Part shown: in pieces, positions 39,312 through 51,626 of the stretch
Position numbering within the stretch: position 1 is the first letter of the stretch
How the letters are laid out: every line of letters starts with the position of its first letter
Origin: Ifrita kowaldi
Taxonomy: Eukaryota > Chordata > Aves > Passeriformes > Cinclosomatidae
DNA length: 64,000 nt
Assembly: GCA_013398055.1 (NCBI GenBank)
Contig: VZRS01002394.1
Coordinates: 62,001 to 126,000, forward strand
Direction: 5' to 3'
Program-made: the position numbers and the translations under genes
The notes under the pieces: generated by a model
What the model saw: only the letters and a program-made list of their open reading frames with translations
The model's database searches: none
Told to the model about the DNA's origin: nothing

Positions 39312-40146
39312 AGGTTGGTGACTTGACATAGTCAGTGTTTTTCATTCTAGTTCTTACTACTGCAAAAGTTACTGGTTATCTGCCTTAGGACAAATGGGGA
39401 ATCTTAATGTTTTATTTTAACTAATTGCTTTTTTGCAGTATTGCTTAATTATTGACTTGAAAAGGAAGAGAATTTTCTACTTCTCTCATCCCCATCCCCC
39501 TTCTGTAAATTGTATTTTTGCACCCTTTGACCACCTTTAAATTGCTGCATACAAATTTATTTCCTTCACTAATCATATTTCTGACTGTTTGTGCCTTGCT
39601 TAGAACTTTCTTTTTTACCTGAATAATCATATGAGGATAGAATCATTGCTTGGGGCTTGCCTAAGGCATCACATTTCAATACAGAGGCTTGCCTGAGCCC
39701 TGGTTTTACTGAAATAGGCATTCTCACTGCAGAACAGACTATATGTTTGCTCAGCCAGATTCCTCCGCTCAGTCACTACAGTGTTCAGAAAACCAGAGGG
39801 CATTTTATGTGCTTTCACTTACTTTCTTTCCATTGTCTATAACTGGTTCTTTCACACTTCCTTTCATTTCATTGTGCTTTTGAGCCTTGCCTTGACCAAA
39901 CCATCCAGGAATTCATTAGATGTAAGTCTTCCTATTGTTTTAAATAATACTTTTTACTGTAGTTCAGCTCTGTTTACAATGATCCCACAACAGCCTGTGC
40001 ACTTTCCATTTTTTTTGAATCACAACACAATATCTTTCAACGATATCAGCTCTCTACTTGAAAACACAAATTCATTGAGCTTCAAATTAGAATTTACAGT
40101 CTGACTCAATTCAGACTCAAAAATAAATGACAATTTACTGTCCATT
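38302..40146. repeat. Copy 2 of the 1,845-bp duplication
   Basis: It begins inside the CR1 without the CR1 tail or the left flank, and runs to TCCATT at 40141-40146, after which new sequence follows. See copy 1. Confidence 0.96.
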
Positions 40147-43125
40147 TTTTTTACTTATTTTATCTTTTACCTAATAATTTACTTACATGATTATTCCCCT
40201 TAACACTGTGAGAGAAGAGATATTAACTAGGACAAAAGCAGAAAACAAAAATACAGTCTTTCTTGGTCTCTGAGTAAATTCAAACTTGCTAAGTATCAAA
40301 ATATTTCTTAGATTTTTTTTCTATTTACTGAATTCTGCTTAGATGACCCTTTAATTTTCAGATAGCTATCAGAGGTTATTTTATAGAAGTAGTGTCAAAT
40401 GCACGTGAAAGTCAAATAGTAAATGTTTTTCTGTGTGACTAGCATGAACAGTCAGAGTTGCACAAAATCTGCTGATGGTCCCAGTAAGGTGGATTTGCTA
40501 CTGATGGCAGTGATGTTCTTTGTACAGTAGTTGTTTTCTAATGGAAGTACTACAAATTTATCCGGAACCATGAATTCAACTTCATGGCCTTTTTATCTCT
40601 GAAAAATCTCACTAAGTTTAACTTAGATAACTTTTAACCTCACATGTCTCTCAGAAGAAATTAATGAGATCATGAATAGACTCTGAACTGCAGGAGAAGA
40701 GCGTACTGTAATCTGTGCAGATAATCTTGTGGTTGAAGGCCCCATCAAAGACAAGTTACATGATTCAAGTACAGTTAAGAACAGTATACAGAAATGCCTT
40801 AGCACATAGATTTATTTTAAGATGAGACAGCGGAAAAAGAACTTTTTCTAAAACAGACTTCATGCAATCTGGCAGCTAGCCTCCCTCCCTGGAGGGGAGA
40901 AGACCCAGGAGTCTCTTCCAAGGTTCTACACTACTGCTGATATTAAGTTATTAAGAGAAAATGGTTCAAATGTTAATGTAAACTTAACTGAGTCTTTCCA
41001 TAACCATAAGCAACATAACCATTTGCAGGTGAAGGAAACACTTTACTGAGTGACAAAAATAGATGTGTTTCCTGCCATGGCAAGAATTCCCTCAAATTTG
41101 AAAGAAAACCAACAAACCTAAGACCTAAATGCCAGGTTTTTATATTTTTAGAAAGTCAATCAGTTAGATTATTGAGAGAAAAATGTTGATTGCACACTTG
41201 AAGTGGGGAGGATTTAAATAAGGGGAGAGATGAGGTGGTTATTTTCTGACAAAGAGAGCAGGACATTTTATAGCATAAAGGAAAGACCAGGATGCAGAGC
41301 ATAAGGCAGGATGAGAAAGTGTGAGAAAAAGGTTATGGTATGGCACAAACCCATAAGTTTATCAAGGCCATGACTTGGCATCCACAGGAGTAATGGATTT
41401 GAGTTCCCAGGCTCACCTTCTCAAGGTTTTCATAGCTCTCTCAAGTGAGAGATCCAGGGCCAGTTATTTTTCAATATGTACTTTTCTACTGAAAAATGAC
41501 TGATCCTTTGATTGGGATTGCTTGTATAAATATGTCAGCCCCAGACAGACTGAAGCCCTAATCCCAGCACCCTCATATTTTGGCAGTTGGGACCACCACC
41601 TTGGCTGCATGGCTGTGTTTGCCCTCACCAACCCACCTAGGCATATCCTCCCACTATGAGTCGTTCCAGTTGAAAATATGTCTTTCTTTTCCTCACCACA
41701 GCAGTTGGCTTTGCAAATAATACCAGCTCTCTGGCCAGGTCTTCCCTTGTTTAAATTCCTAGATAACCAGGACCCTAACAGTGGGGGCAGATAGCATCAT
41801 TTCTTTAGATCTTTATCTCATAGCTGTATCACATTACCAAGTCAGTGCTGCAGGATTTCTCTATCTTCCTTTTTTTATTAAGCTTTAAACACCAGCCTTT
41901 GCCATGAAGCCACTGTAGACAGTGTTCTCCCACTGGAAAGTTAGAACCTCTTTAGTTTCTTATCAGGTCCCTGTTCTTCTTTACCCTGAACTCAGACTCT
42001 CAAGTCATTCTTCTATTTTTGCTCCACAGAGCCATAGGTGTCAGGGAAGGCCTTCAAAACCTAACCTGAGATCTCTACATGTAATTCCTAAGTCTGCAAA
42101 AATTCCTCTGAATTTAATAGACAGTCTCTGGACACCTGTCGCACTTTTGCCTGATTGCTGACCCAATCATAAACTCCACCTTAATGGACATGACATAAAG
42201 AACAGATCTAAAACTTTGTCTTCAAAGAATACTTCAGGCCAAACTAGTTCCCAGATCTACATGCACTGAATTCAATATTTATTTTATTCAATTTTATTTT
42301 TGTTTCTATCATTCAGTGACTAGTTAAGAAGACAATTTAGAGGTCCCCTGAGATATTGTGATGAAGAAAGGTGCCCAAGCATTCTCCTTGGATGTCATTT
42401 CTACCCTTCCGCAGGCATGATCTCTTAGACAGTGCACTTGCAATCCAAGGTAATTTTTTAACCATGACCTGCTACTACTATTCTGTTAAAATTGACATCC
42501 ATGAGGCATATTTTACAAGACTAGCCAATCTCTGAAAACATGTTATTGGAAATAAACCAAACATCGCAGAAATGGCATATATCAGGAAAGAGAATAGAGC
42601 TCATAGGGAATGGGTCATAAAGTTGAAGATTTGAGACTTCACGTAAATACCCTGAAAATCTGCAATGTACTTAAGTACATGAAAAAGTGGTCTGTGTCAG
42701 CAAGCATATTGTTTCAGAAATTGACAGAAGGGAGTCATAAAGCTTGCAATGTGCTTCTGAAAAGGAAAGCAGCCCCTGGTGCCAAGCAAATAACTGATTC
42801 TTAAACAGCTGCTAAATGTTTATGCGCTAGACTTCAGCCCTAATAGAGAATTTGCCAACCGGAGAGTATTATTAATAAAAAAAATTGCATGTTTATACAT
42901 TGTTTCAGCTAAGGATCTCTGTTTTATGCGCATTATGCAATGGAGCTTCAAAATTCATTGGTAATACAGATGCATAATTGAATAATCTTCATAGACAGAG
43001 AAATTTTATAAAAAATACTCAAATTCAAGACTACAGAGCAAATACCAAAAAAGAAAAATGGGATCAAATTCCTTGATTTTCTATATTTCATTCCTATGCA
43101 ACAAGCAAAAAAATGGTTGTTATGG
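40147..43125. other. Unique sequence
   Basis: No gene or element recognised. 41500-41780 is somewhat richer in GC but has no signature I can assign. Short ORFs lack motifs. Confidence 0.5.
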
Positions 43126-43386
43126 TGCTGTCGCCTGACCCCTAGGCCNAATCGGCAAAAGGAGCAAACAGAACTTTCTGGAAAAGGGGAAAGGCAGTCA
43201 CTCTGGGGACACGCCTCAAAGGCGGAGATTCCTAGAGCGACGTGCAAGGCAACGTGCCGTTGTCAAGGGCTGATGTGTCGTTGTCATGGTCCGAAATGGA
43301 GTCTTCTTCCCCATCACTATTGCGGGGGGGGGAAGCGGACCCAAGAAATAAGTTCAGGACCTTGCGGGGCCTGAGCCACCGCAACA
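43126..43386. mobile_element. CpG-rich LTR-type insertion with 6-bp TSD, containing an N
   Basis: A perfect direct repeat TTATGG (43120-43125 and 43387-43392) brackets a segment that starts TGCTGTCGCC and ends CACCGCAACA, that is TG...CA. By eye it holds about 14 CpG, while the AT-rich flanks have almost none. A G9 run lies at 43324-43332. A 6-bp duplication is usual for ERVK-type (betaretrovirus-like) integration in birds. The single N at 43149 means the assembled length of 261 bp may be only part of the true insert. The family is not recognised and the orientation is unclear. Confidence 0.75.
43149..43149. other. Single N inside the CpG-rich insertion
   Basis: A one-base ambiguity or contig join, 24 bases into the insertion. 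The bases on its two sides do not overlap. Confidence 0.98.
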
Positions 43387-43392
43387 TTATGG

Positions 43393-45781
43393 ATTATCTG
43401 AACAAGAACACCAGTTAGATGGATGGAATGTAGTGGCAAACTTACCCGTACAAGTGTGATATTTACCCACTGGGGGTAAGATTTTCAGCTTCAGATTTAC
43501 TCATAATCATGATATTTTTATAAAGCATCTTGTTTTCTTGTATATTCTCCCTGTCAGGTTATTTTAATGGACATTTCTTCTAATTGTCTTTGTATATATT
43601 TGTTGCAGTTGTATTTTAGTGGTATCAATAACAATAATCATAACACTCTAGGTAGACTTAAGTATTTCTTTTTTCCTAACTGAACACTGTGCTCCATGGA
43701 TGGCTTCCTAAAAATATTTAAACACCCTTAAATATGTCTGAGATACTCTTTTAATTGCTTATGAGGACAAGGATTCTATTTATTATTATAAATAATAATC
43801 CTTTACTGATCCTTGAGTTACAAATTCTCTTTTCCTATAGATGACATCCATCAGACATGGCCTTAGCTGAAAAAGAGCTAAGTGAGGCATAAACTCTTAC
43901 TGGTCAAGAAAGAGACTAATGTTTTTACTCAGAAGTCATGTCACCTACCTATACTTCCACCTGTCAGGCCCAAGCCTGTTTGTGATTGCAGAGAAATCTT
44001 AAACAGACCATGTAAATTAAACCTCTAGGTGATTGTGGTAAGTGAGATGAATCCTGCATTCATTTTCCAATTAATCTGCAGCAAAATGAGCCACATTCTC
44101 ACTTGTTTTTCTTCCAAATGATATCATAAGAGATGATAATATAAATAATGAGAAAATAATTTGGAATGGAACTAAGAACTATGGAATTATATTATGGCTT
44201 GTAGAATTACTGTATTAGAAAATTTAGTTGGCTAAGATTTCACTAAAATAATGAACTGTTACGAATTCACTTTACAGTGATCACATTTCAAGACACCACT
44301 GCTAAGATCTTGTTCTTTGGTTGTGTACAAGGAAGATTTTTAAAATTCATGGATCCATACTCTGATTTTAACAGCTGCAGAAGTGATTTTATTCTGCTTC
44401 TGCCTCTTGTCATACACAAGGGGTCACCTTTGATGACCTTTGCACTGCATCTTCCCATTTGGCAAAGAGATAATTTTATTGTAAGGACTTCATTCAAGAT
44501 CAAGCTCAGTCTTTCCAATCCTTCAAATTATTCTGCTTTGTTGTGGACGTGGGGGACTATCACCACAGGCGGCAGTGTAAACCAAACCATGCTTCCTTCA
44601 TCAGAGTGCAAGAAAACCAACTGAACATTTTCCCTTTTCATTGTTAAAATAGATGCTTAACCAATTTTTAGGTCAGGAAATCTCCCATGTTCTGGACTTT
44701 TTCCTCTGATTTCTCTAGGCTTATATAGCAAATTGGGTCTTATCAAGTGCATAAAATGGACAAAAGACAATTTTATAAATAATACACATACAACTACAAA
44801 TATATGTTTATACTAGTGTATCAAGAGGGATTAATGTTAACAGAAAATCCACATGAACAGAATATTAGGGTAGCTTCAGTACAACTTTCTAATTAGATTT
44901 GTTCTGTATGTGTACACATAAATTTTGTAAATGGCTTGAGCATACCAAATATTCATGTTTTAATTATAATAAATAAGAGTGATGTTTTAAAGAGTGAACC
45001 TTTAATATTAAATTCAATTTAATGGTAAAATGAAATCAGTAAGAGACACTGGATCCTTCTTTGTGAAAAGGAAATGGAGTATTATGTACTGTAAAAGTGC
45101 ATAAAGTAACAATAACTTCTAAAATCTGTTCTGAACACCAGAAGAAAACAAAATTTTGAAAAGAAATAAAGCACAGTTTAAAATGAATGTCCAAAGTTGA
45201 ATGTTTTATTTTCTATTTCTAATTCCTTTGAAGAAAAAGTAATCATTGCACTGACATAACAATCTTACCGTAACCCTTCAAGTGTTATCACTCTCTTAAT
45301 TTGAGCTAGAAATTTACAGAGGGTTTATTCCCTCTGTTGCTTCTTGGCTTGTTTCTTTCTTTTGCTTCCACTTTTGCTTTCAAATACTTTACTTTTAGGA
45401 TTAAATATACAGAGCAAGTTGACCCTGTTATGACCTGATTATCTCATCACTGCAAATCCTATATTCAGGGAATTACAAAAAGTATGGTTTCTAATGCAGT
45501 CTTGAATTAATTCTGTTTCATGTTTTCCAAGCATATAATTTAAATATATATATTAATGTCAGAGATCACTTTGTATATATAGTAGTAGTGTTGAGCTTTG
45601 GTTCTATAAACACTTTCACATAAAGGTCTTTTGCAATATTAACTTTAAACTATATATAACTCTGAAAAACTATCGTTTTTTAAGCTTTAATTTTCCATGT
45701 GTGATCTCATCTTGTCATGAACTTTTAACCTTTTTTTCCTCTGTGTGCTCTGTATATATTTTTGTTTTGTCTTTTTGTTTT
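43393..45781. other. Unique AT-rich sequence
   Basis: No gene or element recognised. The 115-residue ORF at 44277-44624 overlaps a minus-strand ORF of 76 residues and shows no domain. Confidence 0.5.
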
Positions 45782-46839
45782 TGTATTGGGTTTGCATGGC
45801 CTAGTTTTTGGTAGTGGGGGGGCCACAGAGGTGGGTTCTGTGTGAAGCTGCTAGAAGCCTCCACCATGTCCAGCAGAGCCAACCCCTGATGGCTCTGAAG
45901 ATGGACATGCTGCCGGACAAAGCTGGGCTAATTAGAAATAGTAGTAATGCCTCTGTGACAACATATTTAAGAAGAAATCAAAACAAAAGTTGTGGAGCAG
46001 TTTTAATTCCAGTCAGAGAAGAGCAGAGAGGTGAGAACATGTGAGACAAACAACTCTGTGGACACCAAGGTCAGTGCAGAAGGTGCTCCAGGCTCTGGAG
46101 CTGAGGTTCCTCTGCAGGCTGTGGTGCAGACCATGGTGAAGCTGCTGTGCCCCTGCAGCCCCTGGGGATCCACGGGGGATGCAGAGATCCACCCACAGCC
46201 CATGGAGGAGCCCACATCAAAGCAGGTGGATGCCTGGGAGAAGGCTGTCATCCTGTGGAAGACCTATGGAGAGAGAGGCCTTACTCCCAGGCTGGAGCAG
46301 CCTGTCCTTGAAGGACTGCACCCTGTGGAAGAGTGACTCATGCTACAGCAGTTTTGGGATGATTGTAGCCCATGGAATGGACTCATGTTGTAGCAGGTTG
46401 CAGAGAGCTGTTGCTTGTGAGATTGGACCCATGCTGGAGAAGTTCACAGAGAACTGTCTCCCACGGGAGGGACCCCACAGTGCAGCAAGGGAAGGACTCC
46501 TCTCTCTGAGCAGCAGGAGAAGCCTGGGTGATGAACTGACCACAACCCCCATTCCCTGTCTCCTTGTGCTGCTGGGAAGGAGAGAGGGATGGGGGAAGGT
46601 GTTTTTGAGGGCTCATTTTACTTCTCATTATCTTGCTCTGGTTTTGTTAGTAATAAATTCACCTTATATATCTAAGTCAAGCCTGTTTTGCCTGTGATGG
46701 TACTTAATGCATGATCTTTCTCCTGGTCCTTAACTCAGGAATCCTCTGTTAAATTATCTTCCCTCCGTCCAGCTGCAGAGAGGGGTAAGTGAGCAGCTTT
46801 TGTGGGTGCCTGGCATCCAGCCAGTGTCAACTCATGGCA
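45782..46839 (+). mobile_element. Solo LTR, about 1.06 kb
   Basis: It starts TGTATTGGGTTTGCATGGCC and ends GTCAACTCATGGCA, that is TG...CA. A TATA-like TATTTAA lies near 45963 and AATAAA at 46652-46657, giving + orientation. The flanks GTTTT (45777-45781) and GGTTT (46840-46844) agree at four of five positions, compatible with a decayed 5-bp duplication of the ERVL type. No internal retroviral sequence adjoins. The ORFs inside (such as 46179-46697) are readings of LTR sequence. A 5' piece of the same family lies at 10206-10605. Confidence 0.88.
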
Positions 46840-49800
46840 GGTTTGAGTAATTTTTTACAATGTTTTTCTGAGGAGAAAATGAAGAATTAATTAAAGCTGA
46901 AAAGTTTGAAGTGCTTTCTTCTTTTGTTCTTCTTCTTCTTTTTTATTAAATGTTACTTTGTCTTATTAATTTCCCACAGTAATACATTTTCTAATCTGGG
47001 TAAAAGCATTTCAACTTTTTAAATAATTTTGCCATGACTTTAGTTCACATAACCGTTGAAGACACAGCTACAAAACAGAAGATATAATTGAAACTTGGGA
47101 AAGTATTTTTGTTTAGGATCCTTCACAATTTCTTGGCTATGGATATGTTCATTCCCAATTTCTTTTCTTTGACAGGAAACCTCCTTTGTTTAAATAAAAT
47201 GGTTGTCTCAAAAGAGGTAATAACTAGTTTTAAATCCAACAAAAATGAGGATTGTGACTGTACATAGTAAAATTATGTCTTTAATTTCTGGCAATAAAAG
47301 TGAAGAACTTTTGCTCCAATACGAAAAGGTGGCAGCTGCCTAGTCTTCACTGGTTTATCTAGAAGTATAGTGGTCCATTACGCTAAGTCTCTACAATGGG
47401 CCCTGGAATGATTTTCCAGGCACTAGTATTTGGTGCACACTGCTTCCATGCTGTGGATTTGTCTTTGTCCTGGGATGCATCCCAACTACATTATCCCTCC
47501 CTGCCCTGCACCCATGTCCTCGCATACCTCATATAAATTCAGGCCCTCAGATTGGAAGGGAGCTATGACCCATGCTAATAAGGGTCTGTCCTAGTCCAGA
47601 TGATGACAATGATGGAATGGATGGTGAAAAGGAATTGTTCTATATATAGAAACAACAAAAGAAAGGAAAGAGCTCTTTTACTTATTTGTCTACATAACCT
47701 ATTTTTAAAACTCAAGAAACCATGCAGTGAATGAAATCTTATAGGTATTTGTATCATTTTGTAGAGCTGCACAGTGTGGACATACCGAATTCCAGAGAAG
47801 AGTTAAAAATGCATTTAAATTCTCCAGGTGCTTTCCCTCAGGATATATAAGCAATCTCCTTTGCAATTCTGAAAATGCAATGTTCCCAAATGCATTGCAA
47901 ATGTTGATTGTTCAAGATTTTCTGTGGGAGAAATCTCACATTTATCTTCCTCTTCATTGTTACTCCAGAGTCCACTGAAGCCCTAAGAGGGAAAATTGCC
48001 AAAGTTTGCAAGCCACAAAGGGACAAGTTTTACTGTTACAGAGCAAAATATGCAAAGACCTCATTCCCATCCATAATGACCATAGTGGGGGCCATTCAAT
48101 TAGTCATAGTTTTTAATTACTCCAGCAGTAAGGTGAACTACAGCTTTGCCATGGCATGATGCTCCTCTCTATGTGTTCTGGTGATGGGACACAGCAGAGA
48201 AAGCTGTTATCCCTCAGCATCATTAGTCTAAGGCAGGGCAAGTCCTGGGAACTTGTAAGCAAAGGATGCCCTGTTGTATGATGAATGCTGAGCACAATGC
48301 CTGCAATTCTGAAATAGTGGGGATTATTGAAAACAGTCTTTCTGTTAATATGTTATGTAATGAATTAAAAGTATTTGCTTATCTGTGTTTTAAATCCAAA
48401 TCTCTTAAATTTAGCATAATTGCAACACAGTATATGAGTTAAAAAAACACTATGAAGTATTTTCATGAACTGCATCTCAAATTTACAAAGAGAAAACAGC
48501 TTGGAACTTTCTTTTTTAATTAATGAACAGGTTCTGAACTTTTTCCTTCTCATGGGATTGTGTAGGTTAATACCATAGTCTGAAAACAAAAATGGAATTC
48601 AGAAGTTCAATTTAAGCCTTGGCAACTCTTCAAGACCATTAAAGAGAAATTAAATCAATTTTGGAGAGACAAACTGTTATATTTTAACTTGGTTTTTACA
48701 TAAATGTTAAAAGATGTTAAAAAATGTTAAAATGTTAAAAAATGTTATTTTCTTTTTTGGAATCTGTTCATAACATATGACCAAAACCCTCCTGCATTAA
48801 CCAGTTAACTGATGCAGTTATGTTAGTTAAAATATAGACAAGAAAATTGTATTTTAAAGGGATTTTAGGATGGCCATATAGCACTACAGTATGGCTGATT
48901 GGTTATTACCTTCCCACTTGCTCATTTTTACAGTCAACTAAAACAGCCCAGAAAGCTTTCTCTTGCTTTCGGAATAGATGGTAGGTCAAGTCTACAGCCA
49001 CGCACCCTGGTACCCAAGACAGCGTGCTGGCACCCACACTGGTTGTTGCCTGAGGTCCCTTAACTCATGGTTCACTCCAAACCAGAACTGGGAACAGGAA
49101 TGCAGAGGGGCAGCTGGCCCATGCCCCTGGGCTCTTCCCAGGACAGCTAAGCAGAACTGAGGTTACACACCTCCACCCCTGCCCTCTTTGGTTACTAGGA
49201 CAGGCAGTTTGTCCTTGGTGAGAAACAGCTCACATTGCCCCATTAATATAAAATATGGTTTTAAACCAATAATCAGTAACTTTGGTTTTTTATGGAAAAC
49301 CTACTGCTGATTTCCCAAGAAGCTGAATCATTCTCCTAAGTATTTATAAGGGCACCATCCTGAAGGATTTCTGGCAATATCTAAGGTATTTATAGGAGGG
49401 ATTCAATACAAGTAAAAGCAGCTGCTGCTGAACCTTCCCTTGGACTGATATATAGTGCAGTTAAGTAAATTTATTAAAATGAAGAATATGAGTATTTGCC
49501 TAATACTGCAGAGCAAAGATTGCTCTTATTTTCTCAGATGTTCCTTGAGCACTAAGTAAAAAATAAGAAAAAGTGTGTGATGGAGGAGCTCTTGAATGAT
49601 GCTAATATAAACAGATTCAATGACAAATTAAAGATTATTTCTTTTTAATAAGGTTAGTTACTCCTGTGAACATTTAAAATTTCAGGGTTTTATTTACTAA
49701 GGAATAAGTTATCTATTAAAGGCAATACAAGCATTACTTCCCAGACCAGTGTAAATTGAGCTACAGTTTAGCTGTAGGTTAATAAAGTAAACAGAATATT

Positions 49801-51480
49801 ATGTATCTTGTATAGCAGTAGTATGGACAGAGAAAGAAGCACAGATATAATGGAAACAAATCCAGGAAATTTATACGGAGGTGAAATATGTATGAGGAGA
49901 GTATTCAACAATATAATCCTCAAAAGCATATGCTAAACCAGAATCAACTCTTTTAGCACCACACACTAGAGTTGTAGGCCAGTTTGCATTTGTATTGTTC
50001 TACACCGGGTGAGACTGATTTGGTTTGGAATAAATATTTTATACAGTTACTTTATTCCTTGACTGTTTCCTAGAGACACTGAATATATTTATTTTAGCAA
50101 AAGAACATTAATAAACTGCAAGCATGCCAGATGGACAGTTTTAATTGTTCTCTAAGTGTCAGAGCACCCTGTTGCACTACTTCTGTAGTTTAAAGTATGC
50201 CAAAGCTGTGAACTACAAAGATACAGAGCAAAACAATAACAAAATGCTCCCAATTTTCAGGGTTTTTGTTGGCTTCAGGACTCTTGATCCTATTTCTTTT
50301 GGAGAGGTCTTGGCACATTGTTCCCAAATGCACCTTCAGAAATGTTCTAGTGAACACAGCCCACTGACAACTGTAATTTTGAGTTTCTTCAGGATGCTTT
50401 ACCATCTTTCAGCAGTAGCTCAGAGGTCCCCCATGGAGAATTTTGTCCACAGATTTGCACCTAAAATGGAAATGAGACAGAATGCTGATGTCTAAAGACA
50501 AAAGATTCTTCCAGAAAATGCAGCTCTAGTATTTATTCAGTGGCTGAGATGACATCCTCAAAAACTTCTAAGTTATTGCAAATTCTAGTAACATAGCTCT
50601 CACCCACTGTTATATTCCAAAGATTAAGTAAAATTGTGTGTGAGAAAAGATTCAACATACAGCCCTGGCAGAAGCCTTTGTGTGCTGACAGCTCCATTTA
50701 TCTGACGCAGTGCTGATGCCCCTATTCAATCCCTTAGAAAGTCCTGGTGGCAGGACTGAAAGCTTTGGGAAGCTGGAGGGAGGGGTTTGGTGTCTTCCTC
50801 CTCACAGAACTTTTGTCCATGGTGCCCATTGCACAAAATGACTCTCCACTCATGGGGTAGACCTTGGTCTGCTCCCGTGCTGCCTCCTCCACTGCTCCTG
50901 ATGACGTTGGGCAAAACAGAGTATAGATCTCTTTGCTATCTACAGGTCTAAAAAAATCTGCGGTTGGTTAAAACTGTAAAGAAATAACCAAATAATTCCA
51001 TCTTTTCTTGTGTAAGTCCTGTGATATATATACATTTGCCTTCTGCATTCTCCCCTTTTCAACAGAAGAAGATGAAAATTAGTTTTTTTTAGGTACAAAT
51101 CCTTGTTTAGGTACAATGCTGTGGATGGAGGATTGTACAAGACAACATAAAACCAAGATATGGATAAAGACAATGCACTGTGATGCCACAACAAATAAGT
51201 TTAAAAGTAAATAAACCCCAATTTTATCTGGTTTCTTCCACAATGACAGTTTTTTTAGCCACTTGGATGTGAGTAATACCATAATTTGAAATCAAACTTC
51301 TGGTGAAAAGTGAGTTTCACCTTTCTTGTGCTCCTTCTTGCTGATGCATAAGGAACAATTCACGCACCATCATTCTGGTTCCAGAAATGCCCATTCTGTA
51401 GCAAAAGGAGACCTCTTCAGCAGCGTTGTGAGCAGGAAGTGCCACTTAGTATTTTTCAATTTATTCTGCAAACAAATTAA
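46840..51480. other. Unique AT-rich sequence
   Basis: No gene recognised. 46916-46950 is pyrimidine-rich. 48960-49215 and 50640-50930 are less AT-rich but have no assignable element. Scattered ORFs of up to 116 residues have no domains. Confidence 0.5.
48700..48747. repeat. Short AT-rich tandem repeat (ATGTTAAA type)
   Basis: ATGTTAAAA-like units occur about five times with variable A-run length. Confidence 0.85.
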
Positions 51481-51619
51481 TCACAGAATTCACAGAATAT
51501 TCTGAGCTGGAAGGGACCCATAAGGATCATCAAGTCCAACTCATAAGTGGATGGCCCATCTAGGAATCAAACCCGTGACCTTGGCATTATTAGCACCCTG
51601 CTCCAACCAACTGAGATAA
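51481..51619 (-). mobile_element. tRNA-Ile-derived SINE with CR1 3' tail
   Basis: Read on the minus strand, the head is a tRNA-Ile(AAT)-like sequence: an A-box relative TTATCTCAGTTGG (51607-51619), an anticodon loop CTAATAA (51587-51593) and B box GGTTTGATTCC (51563-51573), then GGGCCA. It continues into a CR1-type tail (GGACTTGATGATCCTTATGG, CCTTCCAGCTCAGAATATTC, TGTGAATTCTGTGATT). The head is truncated at its first bases and is no longer a functional tRNA. TAATCACAGA occurs at both ends (51478-51487 and 51617-51626). This may be a target-site duplication, although it overlaps the tail motif. The arrangement matches the passerine TguSINE type that CR1 machinery mobilises. Confidence 0.87.
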
Positions 51620-51626
51620 TCACAGA

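Noticed and set aside
45808..46697. Overlapping ORFs of 69-172 residues as coding exons
   Set aside because: They are readings of the solo LTR. Frames on both strands are open because of base composition.
51550..51625. A functional tRNA-Ile gene on the minus strand
   Set aside because: The 5' acceptor part is missing, the A box is altered and the sequence runs straight into a CR1 tail, so it is a SINE head.
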